From NCBI RefSeq assembly GCF_900547205.1, contig NZ_URFY01000099.1, forward strand, positions 1 through 6,324: a stretch of 6,324 nucleotides of DNA, written 5' to 3'. The DNA comes from an uncultured Bacteroides sp. (lineage in GTDB: Bacteria; Bacteroidota; Bacteroidia; Bacteroidales; Bacteroidaceae). This document shows positions 1-6,230 of this stretch, in pieces. The notes below the pieces were generated by a model that worked only from the letters and a program-made list of their open reading frames with translations, searched no databases and had not been told where the DNA came from. The translations under genes and the position numbers were made by a program. The first letter of the stretch is position 1, and every line of letters starts with the position of its first letter.

Positions 1-163
1 TCTCCGGAGTGAGCAGACCTACGATACATTTCATCAATACCGTCTTACCCGAACCGCTCTGACCGATAATCAGGTTTGTCTTTCCATTCTCAAAGTCAGC
101 ATTGATATCACTCAACACCGTCTTGTCATCAAATGATTTATATAGTCCTTTAATCTCAATCAT
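1..163 (-). CDS. mlaF: MlaF-like ABC transporter ATP-binding protein, 5' end only
   Basis: The gene runs off the left edge, so only the first 54 residues are visible. They read as the N-terminal strand of an ABC ATPase starting MIEIKGLYKSF, with a Walker A motif GQSGSGKT at residues 34-41 (lysine 40). The signature motif, Walker B and H-loop lie outside the window. The ATG overlaps the TGA of the upstream permease gene as ATGA, so the two are translationally coupled. ATPases paired with an MlaE permease energise phospholipid transport between the inner and outer membrane; the MlaF assignment rests on that partner more than on the short fragment itself. The protein would act at the cytoplasmic face of the inner membrane. 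Alternative: another ABC ATPase subfamily, unlikely given the neighbour. Confidence 0.85.
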   Translation of the reverse strand, partial: MIEIKGLYKSFDDKTVLSDINADFENGKTNLIIGQSGSGKTVLMKCIVGLLTPE

Positions 164-903
164 CCCATCAAAAGTTTAGTTAATATCAAATCCGCAAACA
201 GAATCAAAACACTGCTGCTTACCACAGCATCCGTAGAAGCCTTTCCCACGGCAATCGAACCGCCCTCTACCGTATATCCGAAAAATGCGGAAACGCTGGC
301 GATGATAAAGGCGAAGAAGAGGGATTTGATGATGCCTGCCCAGATAAACCATTCGTTGAACATATACTGCAACCCGTATTCCAGATCGACAGCATTCATC
401 ACTCCAGCAAACCAGCAGGTACAAAACGCACCGATTATTCCCGCAAAGATGCTGAATGTCACCAATACTGGAATTACTGTTACCATCGCGGTAATCTTTG
501 GCAGTATCAAGTAATTGGATGAGTTGACTCCCATAATTTCGAGCGCGTCAATCTGTTGCGTCACTCGCATTGTTCCTAGCTCCGAAGCGATATTCGAACC
601 CACTTTTCCTGCCAGGATAAGACACATGATGGAAGAAGAAAACTCCAGCAGCATAATCTCACGCGTCACATATCCCACTGTCCAGCGGGGCATCCATGGA
701 CTTTCAATATTCAATTTAATCTGAATGGTAATGACCGCGCCGATGAAAAACGAAATCAACAACACGATACCGATGGAGTTCACACCTAGTTGCTCCATCT
801 CGTTAAGGTATTGCCGGAAAAACATACGCATACGTTCGGGACGGGAAAAAGTCCTCCCCATCAGCATGAAATATCGTCCGACGGTTCTCAATGCTTTTAT
901 CAT
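160..903 (-). CDS. mlaE: MlaE/YrbE-family ABC transporter permease
   Basis: This is a 247-residue inner-membrane permease of the MlaE family, which with MlaF and an MCE-domain protein moves phospholipids across the envelope. The family core is visible at residues 99-126: GKVGSNIASELGTMRVTQQ followed by IDALEIMGV. Hydrophobic segments lie at about 42-60, 89-100, 138-163, 187-210 and 226-245. The N-terminal helix (MIKALRTVGRYFMLMG) is the amphipathic segment typical of the family. An in-frame ATG 30 bases further upstream (933) would add YICTQIVLV, but it sits just ahead of and overlapping a TACATTTG promoter box (923-930) and would not be in the mRNA, so I start at 903. No Shine-Dalgarno is seen, as is usual in Bacteroides. 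The TGA overlaps the start of the ATPase gene by 4 bases. Confidence 0.93.
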   Translation of the reverse strand: MIKALRTVGRYFMLMGRTFSRPERMRMFFRQYLNEMEQLGVNSIGIVLLISFFIGAVITIQIKLNIESPWMPRWTVGYVTREIMLLEFSSSIMCLILAGKVGSNIASELGTMRVTQQIDALEIMGVNSSNYLILPKITAMVTVIPVLVTFSIFAGIIGAFCTCWFAGVMNAVDLEYGLQYMFNEWFIWAGIIKSLFFAFIIASVSAFFGYTVEGGSIAVGKASTDAVVSSSVLILFADLILTKLLMG

Positions 904-922
904 AACTAACACTATTTGTGTG

Positions 923-930
923 CAAATGTA
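923..930 (-). promoter_or_regulatory. Predicted -7 promoter box for mlaE-mlaF
   Basis: Read on the minus strand this is TACATTTG, an exact match to the Bacteroides primary-sigma -7 consensus TAnnTTTG. Transcription would start near 916, leaving a leader of about 13 bases before the ATG at 903. No TTTG lies at the usual 19-21 base spacing; the nearest is 33 bases upstream. The call therefore rests on the -7 box and its position only. Confidence 0.5.
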
Positions 931-952
931 CATTATTTCGGCTTATTTTTAC

Positions 953-960
953 TACATTTG
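953..960 (+). promoter_or_regulatory. Predicted -7 promoter box for lptB
   Basis: TACATTTG matches the Bacteroides TAnnTTTG -7 consensus exactly. A start near 967 would give a leader of roughly 12 bases before the ATG at 979. There is no good TTTG at 19-21 bases upstream. The stretch where a -33 box should lie (about 929-933) overlaps the -7 box of the divergent mlaE promoter. Confidence 0.5.
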
Positions 961-978
961 CCGCAAAATAACTTGAAT

Positions 979-1740
979 ATGGAAGAAAGCAAGATGGTGC
1001 TCCGCACGGAAGACCTGGTGAAGAAGTACGGCAAACGAACCGTTGTAAGCCATGTCTCCATTGATGTGAAGCAAGGTGAGATTGTGGGTTTGCTGGGTCC
1101 GAACGGTGCCGGCAAGACGACTTCATTCTATATGACCGTAGGACTGATTACGCCTAACGAAGGTCGTATCTTCCTCAACGACCTTGAGATTACCAAATAT
1201 CCTGTTTACAAACGGGCGCAGACCGGCATCGGTTATCTGGCGCAGGAAGCTTCCGTATTCCGCCAGATGAGTGTGGAAGACAATATCGCTTCTGTGCTCG
1301 AAATGACCAATAAGCCCAAGGAATATCAAAAGGAGAAACTCGAAAGCCTGATAGCTGAATTTCGTCTGCAAAAGGTGCGCAAGAACAAGGGTAACCAACT
1401 CTCCGGAGGTGAGCGTCGCCGTACGGAGATTGCACGATGCCTTGCTATCGACCCGAAGTTTATCATGCTCGATGAACCATTTGCAGGTGTAGACCCTATC
1501 GCGGTGGAAGATATTCAGCAAATCGTTTGGAAACTGAAAGACAGAAATATCGGTATTCTGATTACCGACCATAACGTGCAGGAGACACTGAGCATTACTG
1601 ACCGTGCTTACCTGCTGTTCGAAGGAAAGATTCTGTTTCAGGGCACACCGGAAGAGTTGTCCGAGAATCAGATTGTACGCGAAAAGTATCTGAGTAATAG
1701 TTTCGTGTTGCGGCGTAAGGATTTCCAGTTGGAGAAATAA
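979..1740 (+). CDS. lptB: LptB-type LPS export ABC transporter ATPase
   Basis: This 253-residue ATPase powers the LptB2FG complex, which extracts lipopolysaccharide from the inner membrane and pushes it along the Lpt bridge to the cell surface. All nucleotide-binding motifs are present: Walker A GPNGAGKT (40-47), Q-loop glutamine 89 (YLAQE), signature LSGGERRRTEIAR (141-153), Walker B FIMLDEP (161-167, catalytic glutamate 166) and H-loop histidine 198 (ITDHNV). The ERRR-EIAR signature context and the length of about 240-250 residues are typical of LptB and separate it from amino-acid transporter ATPases such as LivF. An ATG at 916 is in frame but lies upstream of the predicted promoter box. 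ATG 979 is preferred; ATG 994 is possible and has a purine-rich GGAAGAAAG upstream. The gene stands alone, divergent from mlaE and convergent with der; no lptC, lptF or lptG is seen nearby. Confidence 0.93.
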   Translation: MEESKMVLRTEDLVKKYGKRTVVSHVSIDVKQGEIVGLLGPNGAGKTTSFYMTVGLITPNEGRIFLNDLEITKYPVYKRAQTGIGYLAQEASVFRQMSVEDNIASVLEMTNKPKEYQKEKLESLIAEFRLQKVRKNKGNQLSGGERRRTEIARCLAIDPKFIMLDEPFAGVDPIAVEDIQQIVWKLKDRNIGILITDHNVQETLSITDRAYLLFEGKILFQGTPEELSENQIVREKYLSNSFVLRRKDFQLEK

Positions 1741-1744
1741 TAGG

Positions 1745-1767
1745 TTCACCACAGATTAGCACAGATT
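1745..1767 (+). repeat. Left arm of an inverted intergenic repeat
   Basis: The sequence begins TTCACCACAGATTAGCACAG and ends ATT. It matches the reverse complement of 1876-1898 at 21 of 23 positions. Internally it repeats with a 10-base period (CCACAGATTA then GCACAGATTT). It begins four bases after the lptB stop codon. Confidence 0.8.
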
Positions 1768-1810
1768 TTAATTACAAGAGGATTTCTTCAGATTTTTATA
1801 TAAAGAATAC

Positions 1811-1856
1811 GAAACACGGACTGATCAATTTACATTATTTGATCAATCCGTGTTTC
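1811..1856. terminator. Bidirectional terminator between lptB and der
   Basis: Arms 1811-1828 (GAAACACGGACTGATCAA) and 1839-1856 form an 18-base-pair stem with a 10-base loop. On the plus strand there is one C-A mismatch at 1821/1846; on the minus strand the same position is a G-U wobble, so the stem is uninterrupted for der transcripts. The plus-strand exit is T-rich (TTTCTTCTATTTT from 1853) and the minus-strand exit is AT-rich (TATTCTTTATATA). Its place between two convergent stop codons fits shared termination. Confidence 0.8.
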
Positions 1857-1865
1857 TTCTATTTT

Positions 1866-1898
1866 AATCTGTGGGAATCAGTGTTAATCTGTGGTGAA
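1866..1898 (+). repeat. Right arm of inverted repeat, three decamer units
   Basis: Three consecutive 10-base units fit AATCWGTGKK: 1866-1875, 1876-1885 and 1886-1895, followed by GAA. Positions 1876-1898 are the inverted partner of 1745-1767. It ends six bases before the der stop codon. From memory, runs of AATCTGTG-type decamers recur between genes in Bacteroides and other bacteria; I cannot verify the copy number here. Confidence 0.75.
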
Positions 1899-1903
1899 TC
1901 TCC

Positions 1904-3217
1904 TTATTTCTGCCTTATATAAATATTAATCGGCGTACCTGTAAGATTCCACTTCTCACGCATCTTGTTCTCCAAGAACCGCTTATAGGGTTCCTTCACA
2001 TACTGCGGCAGGTTGGCAAAGTATACGAATGAAGGCACCTGTGTATTTGGCAACTGCGTGATATATTTAATCTTGATATATTTTCCTTTGTTTGATGGGG
2101 GCGGATATGCCTCAATCAAGGGAAGCATTTCTTCATTCAAGCGGGCAGTGGCTATTTTGGTAGTCCGGTTTTCGTATACAAGACGGGCTTCTTCGAGCAC
2201 TTTCAGGATACGTTGTTTCGTCAATGCAGATGCAAAGATGATAGGGAAATCTACAAACGGAGCAAAACGTGAACGGACAGCTTCCTCAAAGGTCTTCTGC
2301 ACTTTCACCGATTTATCTTCCACCAAGTCCCATTTATTAATCACGACTACCAAGCCTTTCTGGTTCTTCTGAATCAGCGAGAAAATGTTTAGGTCCTGAC
2401 TTTCCACACCTCTCGTAGCATCGAGCATCAGAATACAAACATCCGAACCTTCAATGGCACGAATAGAGCGAATGACCGAGTAATACTCCAAGTCTTCATT
2501 TACCTTGCTTTTCTTACGGATACCGGCTGTATCCACCAGATAGAAATCAAAGCCGAATTTATTATAACGGGTATAAATAGAATCGCGGGTGGTTCCTGCA
2601 ATCTCAGTCACGATATTACGGTCTTCACCGATAAATGCATTGACAATGGAAGACTTGCCAGCGTTCGGACGTCCTACCACAGCAAAGCGGGGAATCTCAT
2701 CGTCCAGAATTTCAGAAGTTTCTTTTTTGAATTTGCTGACAATTAAGTCCATCAAATCTCCCGTGCCACTACCTGTAATGGCAGAGATGCAATACGGGTC
2801 TCCCAATCCTAATTTATAAAATTCGGGAGCATTGTATTGTAATTCATGATTGTCCGTCTTGTTGGCAACCATAATCACCGGACTGTTGGCACGACGCAAA
2901 ATCGATGCTACCTGCATATCCAGATCAGTCACTCCATTCATCACATCCACTACGAACAGAATCACATCCGCTTCATCTACGGCAAGCACCACTTGCTTAC
3001 GGATCTCTTCTTCAAAGATATCATCTGAGTTCACCACCCATCCGCCGGTATCTACCACAGAAAATTCGCGGCCCAGCCATTCGGACTTGCCATACTGCCT
3101 GTCGCGGGTGGTTCCCGCTTCATCATTCACAATAGCCCGACGAGTTTTCGTCAGACGGTTAAATAAGGTAGACTTGCCCACGTTGGGGCGTCCTACAATT
3201 GCAACTAAATTACTCAT
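1904..3217 (-). CDS. der: Ribosome-assembly GTPase Der (EngA)
   Basis: This 437-residue protein has two tandem GTPase domains and a C-terminal KH-like domain, the architecture unique to Der, which is needed for 50S subunit maturation. Domain 1 shows G1 GRPNVGKS (9-16), G3 DTGG (56-59) and G4 NKTD (119-122). Domain 2 shows G1 GRPNAGKS (182-189), G3 DTAG (229-232) and G4 NKWD (294-297). The KH-like part covers about 350-437 and includes the family stretch YPPPSNKGK (371-379). The length is normal for the compact Bacteroidota form; E. coli Der is longer. The ATG is preceded by AAGG nine bases upstream, a reasonable ribosome binding site. It lies 48 bases downstream of era on the same strand, and its transcript probably ends at the stem at 1811-1856. 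Confidence 0.97.
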   Translation of the reverse strand: MSNLVAIVGRPNVGKSTLFNRLTKTRRAIVNDEAGTTRDRQYGKSEWLGREFSVVDTGGWVVNSDDIFEEEIRKQVVLAVDEADVILFVVDVMNGVTDLDMQVASILRRANSPVIMVANKTDNHELQYNAPEFYKLGLGDPYCISAITGSGTGDLMDLIVSKFKKETSEILDDEIPRFAVVGRPNAGKSSIVNAFIGEDRNIVTEIAGTTRDSIYTRYNKFGFDFYLVDTAGIRKKSKVNEDLEYYSVIRSIRAIEGSDVCILMLDATRGVESQDLNIFSLIQKNQKGLVVVINKWDLVEDKSVKVQKTFEEAVRSRFAPFVDFPIIFASALTKQRILKVLEEARLVYENRTTKIATARLNEEMLPLIEAYPPPSNKGKYIKIKYITQLPNTQVPSFVYFANLPQYVKEPYKRFLENKMREKWNLTGTPINIYIRQK

Positions 3218-3238
3218 AGTTCAATACCTTGTTTTTCA

Positions 3239-3253
3239 CGACTATCACAGTCG
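3239..3253 (-). other. Small hairpin in the era-der gap
   Basis: CGACT and AGTCG form a 5-base-pair stem around a 5-base loop, extendable by two G-U wobbles. It is followed on the minus strand by AAAAAC and not by a T tract, so it is not an intrinsic terminator. It leaves the AAGG site of der (3227-3230) exposed. A functional role is uncertain. Confidence 0.35.
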
Positions 3254-3265
3254 CATGAATACTTT

Positions 3266-4147
3266 TTAATCTAACTGATAACCAAAATTACGCAGTTCTT
3301 TGTCCGAACTACGCCAATCTTTATCGACTTTCACATAGGTTTCGAGGAAAATCGTTTTCCCAAAGAAACGTTCCAGTTCGCGACGCGCCTCGGTGGCTAC
3401 CTTCTTCAACGCTTTTCCCTGTTTGCCGATAATAATTCCTTTTTGCGAATCACGCTCCACATAGATCACTGCTCTAATAACGATTTTCTTCGCTTCTTCT
3501 TTAAACTCTTCTACGACTACTTCCACCGAATAAGGAATCTCTTTATCGTAGTAGAGCAAAATCTTTTCCCGGATAATCTCATTGACAAAGAAACGGGCTG
3601 GCTTGTCCGTCCACTGGTCCTTACCGAAATAGGGAGGGGAGTCGGGCAGCAGCTCTTTAATCCGCTTCATCACATAGTCTACATTAAACTTGGATGTAGC
3701 AGAAATAGGAATAATTTCGGCCTGCGGAAGCAGCTCCTTCCATTCTTCTACCAATTTAACCAGCTTCTCCTGGTCGGTGAGGTCAATCTTATTGATAAGC
3801 AACAACACAGGCACCGTCATCTGACGCACCTTTGCCATAAACTCATTATTCTTATCCGGCGTCTCTACCACATCTGTAACGTAAAGCAGTACATCTGCAT
3901 CCGTCAGTGCCGAAGTTGAAAAATTCAGCATCGACTCCTGTAGCTTGTAATTGGGTTTCAATACTCCCGGAGTATCGGAAAAAACAATCTGCATTTCATC
4001 CGTATTATAGATTCCCATAATCCGGTGACGAGTAGTTTGTGCTTTAAAAGTGGCGATTGAAATACGTTCGCCTACCAAAGCATTCATCAATGTCGATTTA
4101 CCGACATTCGGATTCCCTACAATATTTACAAAACCTGCTTTATGCAT
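3266..4147 (-). CDS. era: GTPase Era, 30S ribosome assembly
   Basis: This is a 293-residue Era protein, close to the usual length of about 300. Era binds the 3' end of 16S rRNA during 30S maturation and couples assembly to GTP hydrolysis. The GTPase domain shows G1 GNPNVGKS (11-18), the switch I region with QTTRHR (37-42), G3 DTPG (58-61), G4 NKID (119-122) and G5 SAT (149-151). The C-terminal KH RNA-binding domain has its loop at GIIIGKQGKALK (237-248). The ATG is preceded by AAGAGAA, a weak purine-rich site. An intrinsic terminator lies upstream between fabH and this gene, so era and der may form their own transcription unit, although I see no convincing TAnnTTTG promoter in the short gap. 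Confidence 0.97.
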   Translation of the reverse strand: MHKAGFVNIVGNPNVGKSTLMNALVGERISIATFKAQTTRHRIMGIYNTDEMQIVFSDTPGVLKPNYKLQESMLNFSTSALTDADVLLYVTDVVETPDKNNEFMAKVRQMTVPVLLLINKIDLTDQEKLVKLVEEWKELLPQAEIIPISATSKFNVDYVMKRIKELLPDSPPYFGKDQWTDKPARFFVNEIIREKILLYYDKEIPYSVEVVVEEFKEEAKKIVIRAVIYVERDSQKGIIIGKQGKALKKVATEARRELERFFGKTIFLETYVKVDKDWRSSDKELRNFGYQLD

Positions 4148-4174
4148 TTCTCTTCATTTTATTGGTTGAGACAA

Positions 4175-4208
4175 AAAAACGCATCGAATCGAAATAGGAT
4201 GCGTTTTT
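4175..4208 (-). terminator. Intrinsic terminator after fabH
   Basis: On the minus strand AAAAACGCATC and GATGCGTTTTT pair perfectly over 11 bases around a 12-base loop and run into a tract of seven T (4173-4179). This is the best Rho-independent terminator shape in the window. It starts 28 bases past the fabH stop codon and ends about 27 bases before the era start, so it should cut or attenuate transcription between the two. Confidence 0.85.
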
Positions 4209-4236
4209 GAGTGTTATAGTTCAGTAACTAAGTTAC

Positions 4237-5241
4237 TTATTCCTTCTTTCCGTCATAACCCCACTTCACGTAAACCGCACCCCATGTAAATCCGGCGCCG
4301 AATGCAGTGAAAATGATGTTATCACCTTTCTTGAGTTTATCTTCATAATCCCATATACACAAAGGAAGTGTAGCAGCACTCGTGTTACCGTAGTGTTCTA
4401 TGTTTACCAGTACTTTGTCCATCGGCACTTCCATGCGATGAGCCACTGCTTCGATAATACGGACATTTGCCTGATGCGGCACAATCCAGTTGATACTATC
4501 TTTCGTCAGGCCATTCTTTTCTGCAATAGCAGCCGATACGTCCGACATACTCGAAACAGCATATTTAAATACCGTTCTTCCTTCCTGGTGCAGATAGTGC
4601 ATTTTATTGTCTACTGTGAAATAAGACGGAGGACAAACCGAACCGCCGGCTTTCATATGAAGGAAAGGCAGACCTTTACCATCAGTTCTCAGTATCGAAT
4701 CCATAATACCTAAATCTTCCGTAGTAGGCTCTACCATGAAGGCAGCAGCACCGTCACCAAAGATAGGGCAGGTAGCACGATCTGTATAGTTAACCATTGA
4801 CGACATCTTATCGGCGCCTACAATGATAATTTTCTTATATCTTCCCGAACGAATAAAATTCGCGGCTGTTTCCATCAAATACAAGAAACCGCTGCAAGCA
4901 GCCTGCAAGTCAAATGCAAACGCATTCTTCAGTCCGAGTTTATCGCAAAGGATTGAAGCTGTAGAAGGGAAGTGATAGTCAGGAGTAGTAGTAGCAACAA
5001 CAACTAAATCGATGTCGTCAGGATTGGCACCAGTTTTTTTCATCAACTGTTTGGCAGCTTTGCGCGCCATGTATGAACTACCCAATCCTTCCTCATTCAG
5101 AATATGTCTCTCTTTTACTCCGATACGAGTCATAATCCATTCGTCGTTGGTATCCACCATTTTAGATATCTCTTCGTTAGTCAAGATATAATCTGGTACG
5201 TATCCTCCCACTCCTGTGATTACTGCATTTATTTTTTCCAT
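4237..5241 (-). CDS. fabH: Beta-ketoacyl-ACP synthase III (FabH)
   Basis: FabH condenses acetyl-CoA with malonyl-ACP to start type II fatty acid synthesis in the cytoplasm. The 334-residue protein carries the full catalytic triad: cysteine 116 in LQAACSGFL, histidine 256 in VPHQAN, and asparagine 286 in HYGNTSAA. Tryptophan 35 and arginine 39 (NDEWIMTRIG) match the CoA-binding residues of the family, and the C-terminal GAGFTWGA loop is present. The length agrees with bacterial FabH (about 317-335). The ATG at 5241 is chosen over an adjacent in-frame TTG at 5244. It follows rpmF after a gap of 87 bases that contains a stable hairpin, and it is followed by a terminator. Many FabH of this group use branched primers; substrate choice cannot be read from the sequence. 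Confidence 0.96.
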   Translation of the reverse strand: MEKINAVITGVGGYVPDYILTNEEISKMVDTNDEWIMTRIGVKERHILNEEGLGSSYMARKAAKQLMKKTGANPDDIDLVVVATTTPDYHFPSTASILCDKLGLKNAFAFDLQAACSGFLYLMETAANFIRSGRYKKIIIVGADKMSSMVNYTDRATCPIFGDGAAAFMVEPTTEDLGIMDSILRTDGKGLPFLHMKAGGSVCPPSYFTVDNKMHYLHQEGRTVFKYAVSSMSDVSAAIAEKNGLTKDSINWIVPHQANVRIIEAVAHRMEVPMDKVLVNIEHYGNTSAATLPLCIWDYEDKLKKGDNIIFTAFGAGFTWGAVYVKWGYDGKKE

Positions 5242-5280
5242 CAAACCTATTTTAAATTAGCGATACTATAATACCTAAAG

Positions 5281-5307
5281 CAGCCGGAGAGTTTCCCCCT
5301 CAGGCTG
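5281..5307 (-). other. Stable hairpin in the rpmF-fabH gap
   Basis: On the minus strand CAGCC pairs with GGCTG and, after a single T/C mismatch, GAGGG pairs with CTCTC (one G-U) around the loop GGAAA, giving 10 base pairs. The exit on the minus strand is CTTTAGG, too poor in T for a classic terminator. On the plus strand it is followed by TTTT, but no plus-strand gene needs it. It lies about 40 bases before the fabH ATG and could stabilise the upstream mRNA, act as a processing site, or attenuate fabH. Confidence 0.55.
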
Positions 5308-5328
5308 TTTTGAGTATAACTGTACTAA

Positions 5329-5514
5329 TTATACAGCTGCTTCTTTCTCGATAGCGAGTTTACCTCTGTAATAGCCGCATGCGCCACATACAGTGTGATA
5401 AACGTGCCACTCGCCGCAATTCGGACAAATAGCCAATGTAGGAGCCACTGCCTTATCGTGAGTTCTTCTCTTCGCAGTTCTTGTTTTTGATTGTCTTCTC
5501 TTAGGATGTGCCAT
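5329..5514 (-). CDS. rpmF: 50S ribosomal protein L32, zinc-ribbon form
   Basis: This is a 61-residue basic protein beginning MAHPKRRQSKTRTAKRR, the standard start of bacterial L32, a component of the large subunit near the peptidyl-transferase side. Four cysteines in two pairs, C30-x2-C33 and C43-x2-C46, form an intact zinc ribbon, so this is the zinc-binding version and not a cysteine-free paralogue. The length is normal for the family. It starts 12 bases after the DUF177 gene, the conserved yceD-rpmF pairing, and is surely co-transcribed with it. The start codon is preceded by AAGAAA, a weak site typical of Bacteroides. Confidence 0.97.
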   Translation of the reverse strand: MAHPKRRQSKTRTAKRRTHDKAVAPTLAICPNCGEWHVYHTVCGACGYYRGKLAIEKEAAV

Positions 5515-5526
5515 TTTCTTAAAACT

Positions 5527-6105
5527 TTAATTATTATCTATTATTTTTTTTAATTCATTCCAGCGAGGATCAATCTGTTCCTCCACCTCTTCATCTATTA
5601 CGATGTCATCTCCGTCAGTGTCGAAGGCGTCATCGCTATCATCATTCGCATTTGTCTTCAAATGCTTATTCAATTTACTTGTTACGGCTTTATTGCACTT
5701 ACCGGGAGCATGTACATGCTTCATCGGAATAGATAGTGCAACAAACTCATACATGAACCATGCAACGTTGATTTCTCCTTCTTCCTCGGGAATCACAATC
5801 AGGTTGTCACCTTCTTCTGCATATTCACATCCAAACTTCACCATCAGTTTATCGGAAGAACTGATTGGTAGTTCCATATCATCCAAGCAACGGTCGCATG
5901 GTACCCATACTACTCCGTCTGTCTGGAAACTCAGCTCGAAAGCACGAGAGGTTCTCTTGACGGTCAATGTAACATTAACCTTTCCCTTCTGAACTTCAGG
6001 ACCATCAATGTGAGCGAAATAAAGGTTGTCCAATACAAACTCATACTTTGTAGAGTCTGCTTGCATACCTTTCAGATCAATTTTGTATTTATCAAACTTT
6101 CCCAA
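5527..6105 (-). CDS. yceD: DUF177 (YceD-like) protein
   Basis: This 192-residue protein belongs to the DUF177/YceD family, whose members are encoded beside rpmF and have been linked to 23S rRNA accumulation; the molecular activity is not settled. It shows the CxxC at residues 70-73 (VPCDRCLDD), further cysteines 93 and 137 (APGKC) that could complete a metal site, an acidic stretch at about 154-177, and the C-terminal DPRWNELKKI motif (179-188). The reading frame opens further upstream with a TTG at 6159, but that codon abuts the predicted promoter box. The conserved N-terminus GKFDKYKIDLKGM begins just after a TTG at 6105, preceded by AAAGAGAGAAG. I therefore choose this TTG start; an ATG at 6066 would remove conserved sequence. 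Confidence 0.88.
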   Translation of the reverse strand: MGKFDKYKIDLKGMQADSTKYEFVLDNLYFAHIDGPEVQKGKVNVTLTVKRTSRAFELSFQTDGVVWVPCDRCLDDMELPISSSDKLMVKFGCEYAEEGDNLIVIPEEEGEINVAWFMYEFVALSIPMKHVHAPGKCNKAVTSKLNKHLKTNANDDSDDAFDTDGDDIVIDEEVEEQIDPRWNELKKIIDNN

Positions 6106-6148
6106 AGCTTCTCTCTTTTTTAAAGTCGTTTGCTTACAATTCGGGCGA

Positions 6149-6183
6149 CAAAGATACAAATAAATATCCTCATAACATACAAA
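6149..6183 (-). promoter_or_regulatory. Predicted promoter for DUF177-rpmF-fabH
   Basis: On the minus strand TATCTTTG (6156-6149) matches the Bacteroides -7 consensus TAnnTTTG, with a TTTG (6183-6180) 23 bases upstream, slightly longer than the usual 19-21. Transcription would begin near 6143, giving a leader of about 38 bases before the TTG start at 6105. Confidence 0.6.
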
Positions 6184-6230
6184 TTATCAGTAAATATTCA
6201 CTTTTTTAATAGGTATTATAAGGAAAAACA

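Noticed and set aside
803..1126. A 107-codon minus-strand frame across the mlaE-lptB gap
   Set aside because: It spans the divergent promoter region and both gene starts and encodes no recognisable protein; both flanking genes have unambiguous motifs in other frames.
1123..1752. A 209-codon open frame antisense to lptB
   Set aside because: It lies wholly across the strongly conserved lptB coding sequence, shows no recognisable domain, and reads as a mirror of ABC ATPase codons.
3443..3919. A 158-codon open frame antisense to era
   Set aside because: It is the complement of conserved era sequence, has no family motif, and no promoter is visible.
4223..4237. 15-base palindrome AGTAACTAAGTTACT at the fabH stop
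   Set aside because: It leaves a loop of three bases on a six-pair AT-rich stem, weak as RNA; the nearby terminator explains the region better.
5242..5249. TAGGTTTG on the minus strand, an exact TAnnTTTG match just before fabH
   Set aside because: It ends at the fabH ATG, so a transcript starting about 7 bases later would lack the start codon; no suitable -33 box is present.
6215..6220. TATAAT on the minus strand, like a sigma-70 -10 box
   Set aside because: Bacteroides primary sigma factor uses TAnnTTTG and the region is simply AT-rich; no TTGACA-like partner at the right distance.
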